Assembly: GCA_024679635.1 (NCBI GenBank)
Contig: JAIBDA010000034.1
Span: forward strand, 1 to 11,327
DNA length: 11,327 nucleotides
Source: Amphritea sp.
Lineage (GTDB): Bacteria > Pseudomonadota > Gammaproteobacteria > Pseudomonadales > Nitrincolaceae
Reading direction: 5' to 3'
The translations under genes were made by a program, and so were the position numbers. Within the stretch, counting starts at the first letter, position 1, and every line of letters begins with the position of its first letter. The notes beneath the pieces were generated by a model that made no database searches, had not been told where the DNA came from, and saw only the letters and a program-made list of their open reading frames with translations. Positions 7,483 through 11,327 of the stretch are shown one piece after another.

Positions 7483-7806
7483 ATGGCAATTACAATGACA
7501 CCTGCTGCGTCTCAGCATGTTAGCAAATATTTACAGTCCAGAGGGCATGGGCTGGGCATACGCTTGGGTGTGCGTACTTCGGGCTGCTCAGGTATGGCTT
7601 ATGTGTTGGAGTTTGTTGACGATACCCAGGATGAAGATGAGGTGTTTGAGACCGAAGGTGTTAAAGTGATTATTGATCCGAAAAGTCTTCTCTACCTTGA
7701 TGGTACAGAGTTAGATTTTGTTAAAGAGGGTCTTAACGAAGGGTTTAAGTTTATTAATCCTAACGTTAAAAATGAGTGCGGATGCGGCGAAAGCTTTAAC
7801 ATTTGA
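7483..7806 (+). CDS. iscA: A-type Fe-S carrier IscA
   Basis: This 107-residue A-type carrier takes clusters from IscU to target proteins, especially [4Fe-4S] enzymes. The three invariant cysteines C35, C99 and C101 sit in 'SGCSGMAY' and 'NECGCGESF'. '[13 protein letters not shown]' (68-80) and 'GFKFINPN' are standard for the HesB/IscA family. GGAG at 7468-7471 lies 11 nt before the ATG. It is followed after 31 nt by hscB, in the usual isc order. Confidence 0.97.
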   Translation: MAITMTPAASQHVSKYLQSRGHGLGIRLGVRTSGCSGMAYVLEFVDDTQDEDEVFETEGVKVIIDPKSLLYLDGTELDFVKEGLNEGFKFINPNVKNECGCGESFNI

Positions 7807-7837
7807 GTTCCTGTCTTCTTTATCTGCTGGTTGTATA

Positions 7838-8377
7838 ATGGATATTACCCAGAACTATTTTGAATTTTTAGCTCTGCCGGTGACTTACCAGCTAGATCTA
7901 CAATCGTTATCTGAACGAAGCCGGGAGCTGCAAAAAACGCTGCACCCGGATCGTTTTGCTCATCTTTCGGATCGGGAGCGCCGACTCTCGGTGCAATATA
8001 CTGCTTATCTTAATGAAGCGGTGTCTACTCTGAAAAGTCCTCTGACTCGTGCTCAGTATCTGTTGAAAATGGAAGGTATTGATACTTTTTCTGAAACGCA
8101 GGTTCAACTTGAACCGATGTTTTTGATGCAGCAGATGGAGCTTAGAGAAGGGCTTGAATCTGTTCGAGAAGCGTCAGATCCTGATGCTGAGTTGTTGGCC
8201 TTGCAAGCGACGGTTGATGGTGAGATGAAAGCGTTGCGTAGTCAGTTTGATGGGTTCTATCAACAATCAACTCCAACCTCCCTTGATGCTGCCGCTGTCT
8301 GTGTCAGAAAAATGCAGTTTATTGATAAACTGGGCCGTGAAATTGAGGCTCTGGAAGATCAACTTTTCGATGAATAA
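7838..8377 (+). CDS. hscB: Hsc20-type co-chaperone HscB
   Basis: This 179-residue J-domain protein (E. coli HscB is 171) delivers IscU to HscA and stimulates its ATPase. The J domain spans about residues 5-75, with the essential HPD at 36-38 in 'LQKTLHPDRFA'. The C-terminal three-helix domain that binds IscU includes 'FLMQQMELREGLE' and ends 'KMQFIDKLGREIEALEDQLFDE'. I start at the ATG at 7838 because MDITQNYFEFLALP matches the family; the in-frame extension back to 7718 overlaps iscA and is not HscB-like. No Shine-Dalgarno sequence is visible, so expression may be modest. hscA begins 6 nt after the stop. Confidence 0.96.
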   Translation: MDITQNYFEFLALPVTYQLDLQSLSERSRELQKTLHPDRFAHLSDRERRLSVQYTAYLNEAVSTLKSPLTRAQYLLKMEGIDTFSETQVQLEPMFLMQQMELREGLESVREASDPDAELLALQATVDGEMKALRSQFDGFYQQSTPTSLDAAAVCVRKMQFIDKLGREIEALEDQLFDE

Positions 8378-8383
8378 ATAAAT

Positions 8384-10258
8384 ATGGCGTTATTGCAGAT
8401 TGCAGAACCGGGACAGAGTCCTGAGCCCCATCAGCGAAAGCTGGCGGTAGGCATTGATTTAGGCACAACTAATTCGCTTGTTGCTTCCGTCCGCAGTGGC
8501 GAGGCAGCCACTTTGCCGGATGAAGGGGGTAGTCACCTGTTGCCCTCGGTTGTGCGTTATACCGATCAGGGGGTTGTTGTTGGGCAGGCTGCTTTGGCGC
8601 AAGCTGCTGTTGATCCTTTCAATACCATTATGTCCGTTAAGCGATTGATGGGCCGTGGCGCGGTAGATCTGAAAGGTTTGCAGGGTGAAGCTGTCTATCG
8701 TTTTGCTGATACTGCAGGTGGTATGCCTTACCTGCAAACGGTTGCTGGCGATAAAAGTCCTGTAGAAATCTCAGCGGAGATTCTTAAAACGCTTAAGGCC
8801 CGTGCCCGTGCTTCTCTGGAAGGTGAGTTGGAGGGTGCGGTAATTACCGTGCCGGCTTATTTTGATGATGCTCAGCGCCAGGCAACTAAAGATGCGGCCC
8901 AGCTGGCTGGAATAAAAGTACTGCGTCTCCTGAATGAGCCTACTGCGGCAGCAGTGGCCTATGGTTTGGATCAGGGCGCTGAAGGTGTTATCGCCGTTTA
9001 TGATTTGGGTGGCGGTACTTTTGATGTGTCAGTTTTGCGGCTCAATAAAGGTGTTTTTGAGGTTCTTTCCACCGGAGGTGATAGCGCCTTGGGGGGGGAT
9101 GACTTTGATCTGGCGCTGGCGCAGTGGTTTTTGCAGCAATTAGGCGGGGCTGAAGTGATTGCTGGTGAGTCTCGTTACCTGACTGAGAAAGCACGCTGGA
9201 CTAAAGAGCGTCTGACTGAGAATGAAACGGTGGTTGTGGATCTGGACCACGCGGGTCAGAAAGTTTCTTTGGAAGTAACCCGGGAGCTGTTTGATGGGTT
9301 AGTGGAGCCGTTGGTCAATAAAACAGTTAGAGCTTGTCGTCGGGCGTTGAGAGATGCTGGCGTGAGTACTGATGAAGTGCTCGAAGTAGTAATGGTGGGT
9401 GGTAGTACCCGGATGCCGGTTATTCGTACCCGGGTGGAGCAGTTTTTTGATCGTCAGCCTCATATTGATATTGACCCAGATCGCGTTGTAGCGGTGGGTG
9501 CTGCGATTCAGGCGGATGTGTTGGCGGGAAATAAACCTGACAGTGAAATGTTATTGTTGGATGTGCTACCGCTGTCTTTAGGTCTCGAGACTATGGGTGG
9601 ATTGGCTGAAAAAGTTATCCATCGCAATACATCGATCCCTGTTGCGCGTGCCCAGGAGTTTACAACTTATCAGGACGGCCAGACCGCGATGATGGTTCAT
9701 GTGGTGCAGGGCGAACGTGAATTGGTTGATGATTGTCGCTCTCTGGCGCAATTTGTTTTGCGCGGAATTCCACCGATGGCGGCTGGTGCGGCTAAAATTC
9801 GGGTTGCGTTTCAGGTAGACGCCGATGGACTGTTGAGTGTTGCTGCGAAAGAGCTATCAACGGGTATTGAAAGTGAAATTCAGGTGAAGCCTTCCTATGG
9901 TTTGGCTGATAACGAGATTGCTGAGATGCTTAAGGCATCTTACAACTGTGCTGAAGATGATATGGCTGCGCGTAGCTTGCGTGAGCAACAGGTCGAAGCT
10001 GACCGCTTGCTTCATTCACTTGAACAGGCTATTTCAGCAGATGGAAAGCAATTGTTATCTGAGGGTGAGTTAACTCATCTGCAGGAACAGATGGTTATTT
10101 TGCTTAGCCTTCGTAATGGTACAGATTCCGCTTTGATTGAGCAGGGTGTGAAGGTGTTGGCTCAGGTTAGCGACTTCTTTGCTGCTCGACGTATGGATCT
10201 GAGTATTAAAAATGCCCTTAAAGGGCACAGTATTGATGAGATTGAGGGAGATTCCTGA
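8384..10258 (+). CDS. hscA: Specialised Hsp70 chaperone HscA
   Basis: This 624-residue Hsp70 (E. coli HscA is 616) binds the LPPVK motif of IscU and drives cluster transfer with ATP. The N terminus '[21 protein letters not shown]' is HscA-specific. The nucleotide-binding domain shows phosphate-1 'GIDLGTTNS' (23-31), '[16 protein letters not shown]' (181-196), phosphate-2 '[12 protein letters not shown]' (207-218) and '[10 protein letters not shown]' (336-345). The substrate-binding domain follows, with '[17 protein letters not shown]' and '[14 protein letters not shown]', then an alpha-helical lid ending '[21 protein letters not shown]'. No Shine-Dalgarno sequence is seen, so translation probably couples to hscB. 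An 8-G run at 9091-9098 lies inside 'ALGGDDFD', with the frame intact. The stop overlaps the fdx start as TGATG. Confidence 0.98.
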   Translation: MALLQIAEPGQSPEPHQRKLAVGIDLGTTNSLVASVRSGEAATLPDEGGSHLLPSVVRYTDQGVVVGQAALAQAAVDPFNTIMSVKRLMGRGAVDLKGLQGEAVYRFADTAGGMPYLQTVAGDKSPVEISAEILKTLKARARASLEGELEGAVITVPAYFDDAQRQATKDAAQLAGIKVLRLLNEPTAAAVAYGLDQGAEGVIAVYDLGGGTFDVSVLRLNKGVFEVLSTGGDSALGGDDFDLALAQWFLQQLGGAEVIAGESRYLTEKARWTKERLTENETVVVDLDHAGQKVSLEVTRELFDGLVEPLVNKTVRACRRALRDAGVSTDEVLEVVMVGGSTRMPVIRTRVEQFFDRQPHIDIDPDRVVAVGAAIQADVLAGNKPDSEMLLLDVLPLSLGLETMGGLAEKVIHRNTSIPVARAQEFTTYQDGQTAMMVHVVQGERELVDDCRSLAQFVLRGIPPMAAGAAKIRVAFQVDADGLLSVAAKELSTGIESEIQVKPSYGLADNEIAEMLKASYNCAEDDMAARSLREQQVEADRLLHSLEQAISADGKQLLSEGELTHLQEQMVILLSLRNGTDSALIEQGVKVLAQVSDFFAARRMDLSIKNALKGHSIDEIEGDS

Positions 10259-10596
10259 TGCCGCAGATTATTATTTTACCCCATGAAGAGCTTTGTCCGG
10301 ACGGTATGGTGATTGAAGCAGAGACGGGTGAAAGTATCTGTGATGCCGCTCTGCGTGAAGGGGTAGAGATAGAGCATGCCTGTGAAAAGTCCTGCGCATG
10401 TACTACCTGTCATGTAGTTGTGCGTGAGGGGTTTGGTTCATTGGAAGAGTCTGATGAGCTGGAAGACGATATGCTGGATAAGGCCTGGGGGCTCGAGCCA
10501 GAATCGCGTTTGAGTTGTCAGGCGGTGGTTGCTGAAGAAGATATTGTGATTGAAATACCGAAGTACACTATTAATCAGGTGTCTGAGCGACATTAA
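10258..10596 (+). CDS. fdx: ISC-type [2Fe-2S] ferredoxin
   Basis: This 112-residue adrenodoxin-type ferredoxin donates electrons for cluster assembly on IscU and IscA. The [2Fe-2S] ligands C42, C48, C51 and C87 are in '[13 protein letters not shown]' and 'RLSCQA'. C46, and an additional C29, are non-ligand cysteines. '[20 protein letters not shown]' is almost the same as in E. coli Fdx (111 residues), and the 'EIPKYTIN' tail is conserved. The ATG overlaps the hscA stop by one base, and GAGGGAG (10244-10250) within hscA serves as ribosome site, pointing to translational coupling. Confidence 0.98.
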   Translation: MPQIIILPHEELCPDGMVIEAETGESICDAALREGVEIEHACEKSCACTTCHVVVREGFGSLEESDELEDDMLDKAWGLEPESRLSCQAVVAEEDIVIEIPKYTINQVSERH

Positions 10597-10616
10597 CTCA
10601 GCGCTGAAATTGTTGG

Positions 10617-10631
10617 TAGGAGGTCGCTATG
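10617..10631 (+). promoter_or_regulatory. Strong ribosome binding module of iscX
   Basis: TAGGAGGTCGCTATG carries a full AGGAGG 5 nt before the iscX ATG. It is 14 of 15 identical to the module before iscU (7048-7062). Confidence 0.85.
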
Positions 10632-10823
10632 AAGTGGGTAGATGTTTACGATATTGCTATCGAGCTTGATGAAAAGTATCCGGATATTGATCCGTTAGCT
10701 GTGAGTTTTCCTGATCTTTATGAATGGGTTATGGCGCTTGACGGTTTTGATGATGATCCTGATCGGTGTGGAGAGAAGGTGCTGGAAGGGATTCAAATGG
10801 CCTGGATCGAAGAGCGTCAATGA
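10629..10823 (+). CDS. iscX: IscX, small acidic Fe-S assembly modulator
   Basis: This 64-residue acidic protein (E. coli IscX is 66) binds IscS and ferrous iron and is thought to tune desulfurase activity or supply iron. The family pattern is clear: 'MKWVDVYDIAIELDEKYPDIDP', 'FPDLYEWVMALDGFDDDPD' and the closing 'EKVLEGIQMAWIEE'. It is the last gene of the isc operon and is followed within 10 nt by a strong terminator. Confidence 0.96.
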   Translation: MKWVDVYDIAIELDEKYPDIDPLAVSFPDLYEWVMALDGFDDDPDRCGEKVLEGIQMAWIEERQ

Positions 10824-10830
10824 ATGATTC

Positions 10831-10860
10831 TGAAAAAGCCCGCTAATGCGGGCTTTTTCA
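10831..10860 (+). terminator. Rho-independent terminator of the isc operon
   Basis: A 13-bp perfect stem (10831-10843 with 10848-10860; core AAAAAGCCCGC and GCGGGCTTTTT) closes a TAAT loop. With A and T runs on both sides it could act in either direction. It starts 8 nt after the iscX stop. Confidence 0.93.
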
Positions 10861-10896
10861 TCTCTGGGGGTGCTGTTAAGTGAGCAGGCCTTAGCG

Positions 10897-10902
10897 TATA
10901 AT
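10897..10902 (+). promoter_or_regulatory. Candidate -10 element of ndk
   Basis: A perfect TATAAT lies between the isc terminator and ndk, predicting a start near 10909 and a leader of about 80 nt. The -35 is weak (CTGTTA at 10873-10878, 18-bp spacer). Confidence 0.5.
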
Positions 10903-10923
10903 TGCGCGTTTTCTTTTTCTAAG

Positions 10924-10950
10924 AAGCCTGAGACTTTAGTCTGTGGGCTT
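10924..10950 (+). other. Hairpin in the ndk leader
   Basis: AAGCC (10924-10928) pairs with GGCTT (10946-10950), and inside it AGAC (10931-10934) pairs with GTCT (10939-10942) around TTTA. It is not followed by T residues. It would form in the 5' leader of the ndk mRNA. Confidence 0.3.
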
Positions 10951-10989
10951 CGTAATGCCCCTGAACTTTATACTGAGGATGAATAGCAC

Positions 10990-11085
10990 ATGGCTATCGA
11001 ACGTACTTTTTCAATCATTAAGCCTGATGCAGTAGCAAAAAATGTTATTGGTAAAATCGCTTCTCGCTTTGAGTCTAACAACTTA
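10990..11085 (+). CDS. ndk: Nucleoside diphosphate kinase, 5' fragment cut by adapter sequence
   Basis: The first 32 codons encode '[20 protein letters not shown]' and '[12 protein letters not shown]', the unmistakable N terminus of Ndk, which equalises nucleoside di- and triphosphates through a phosphohistidine. K11 in 'IIKPDAV' is the nucleotide-binding lysine. The full enzyme is about 140 residues; the catalytic-histidine region is missing. GAGG at 10975-10978 lies 11 nt before the ATG. Genomic sequence stops at or just before 11085, where an Illumina adapter begins. The truncation is therefore a data artefact, not a biological break. ndk after iscX is the expected order in Pseudomonas relatives. 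Confidence 0.95.
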
Positions 11086-11138
11086 AGATCGGAAGAGCAC
11101 ACGTCTGAACTCCAGTCAGACGTGTGCTCTTCCGATCT
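11086..11138. other. Illumina adapter sequence followed by its inverted partial copy (artefact)
   Basis: Bases 11086-11118 are identical over 33 nt to the standard Illumina TruSeq read-through adapter (begins AGATCGGAAGAGCACACGTC). Bases 11116-11138 are the reverse complement of its first 23 nt (ending GCTCTTCCGATCT). Together with four flanking bases on each side (CTTA and TAAG) they form a perfect 27-bp inverted repeat (11082-11108 and 11116-11142) around a 7-nt centre. No natural function should be assigned. The likely cause is an assembler joining two untrimmed read ends through the adapter. Confidence 0.98.
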
Positions 11139-11141
11139 TAA

Positions 11142-11327
11142 GACGCAGGCGAAAGCCGCTTGCTTCAGCGTTTTCTCCAGCCAATCGATACCCTCCAGGT
11201 CGAGATGGTTGGTGGGCTCGTCCAGCAGCAGGACCGCGGGACTCTGAACCAGAGCTTCGACGATGGACAAACGCTTCCGCCAGCCGCCGGATAGCGCAAC
11301 GGCTTCGGCGTCCAGATTCTCGAAACC
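11142..11327 (-). CDS. ABC-F family ATPase fragment (Uup/EttA-like), not contiguous with ndk
   Basis: Reading from 11327 down gives 62 in-frame residues. They contain the ABC signature '[15 protein letters not shown]', the Walker B 'AVLLLDE' and the ABC-F hallmark '[18 protein letters not shown]'. These mark one nucleotide-binding domain of an ABC-F protein, a soluble ribosome-associated ATPase without membrane segments. The linked H-loop ('SHDR') that should follow within a few residues is cut off by the adapter. The fragment is about 61% G+C over 11151-11320 against about 37% for the adjacent 10981-11080, and its codons are G/C-ending. It therefore looks like a different genome or at least a different locus. 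The wording resembles ABC-F proteins of non-proteobacterial groups such as Acidobacteria, but that is only an impression. Confidence 0.88.

Noticed and set aside
7718..7837. In-frame upstream extension of hscB
   Set aside because: It overlaps the conserved C terminus of iscA in another frame and does not look like HscB; the family start is at 7838.
7834..7839. TATAAT as an internal promoter for hscB
   Set aside because: It overlaps the hscB start codon itself, so a transcript from it would lack the start; no -35 is evident. Taken as coincidence.
10598..10607. Palindrome TCAGCGCTGA between fdx and iscX
   Set aside because: Ten bases with no loop or T run; too short to distinguish from chance.
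11082..11142. Long perfect hairpin that could be read as a mobile-element end, attenuator or recombination site
   Set aside because: The arms are an exact Illumina adapter and its reverse complement, so it is a technical artefact.
10968..11270. Open reading frames crossing the adapter on both strands (10990-11247 plus, 11270-10968 minus), apparent novel fusion proteins
   Set aside because: Their central residues are translated adapter. The plus-strand frame is ndk followed by adapter, and the minus-strand frame is the ABC-F fragment followed by adapter and antisense ndk.

Overview
The window is a conserved housekeeping stretch of a gammaproteobacterial chromosome, ending in a sequencing artefact. 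Protein sequences resemble Pseudomonas and E. coli orthologues throughout. The order hflC - DUF2065 - hisZ - purA, then suhB divergent from trmJ, then iscR-S-U-A-hscB-hscA-fdx-iscX - ndk is the one seen in Pseudomonadales/Oceanospirillales rather than enterics (enterics lack hisZ). Moderate G+C and codon use fit a marine Oceanospirillaceae-like bacterium, but that placement is inference from memory of gene order and similarity.

Layout. Positions 1-447 hold the 3' end of hflC, followed by a compact multi-stem RNA element ending in a strong terminator (480-550). Next come a small DUF2065 membrane protein (585-782), hisZ (806-1990) and purA (2025-3320), all on the plus strand. Two terminators (3347-3374 and the bidirectional 3402-3429) separate purA from suhB, which runs on the minus strand (4264-3452). 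trmJ (4396-5130) is divergent from suhB. The isc operon (5291-10823) follows behind a promoter with two abutting 25-bp IscR-type sites, and ends at a clean terminator (10831-10860). ndk begins at 10990 with its own promoter-like region.

How the genes work together. iscR to iscX is the complete housekeeping Fe-S assembly operon. IscS supplies sulfur from cysteine, IscU is the scaffold, and HscB/HscA release the cluster from IscU through its LPPVK motif. Fdx provides electrons, IscA is a carrier, and IscX modulates IscS. IscR senses cluster supply and represses the operon. All cluster-ligating and catalytic residues I checked are present. hisZ (histidine) and purA (AMP) both belong to nucleotide-linked biosynthesis.

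The two points most worth attention are these. (1) The suhB-locus protein keeps the inositol-monophosphatase fold but has lost most metal-binding and catalytic residues, which suggests a non-enzymatic role. (2) ndk is cut after codon 32 by an exact Illumina adapter sequence followed by its own inverted copy. The sequence beyond it (about 11142-11327, clearly richer in G+C, an ABC-F ATPase fragment on the minus strand) is therefore an artefactual join and should not be read as a neighbour of ndk. I found no previously undescribed multi-gene system here. No stretch longer than 300 bases lacks a gene.
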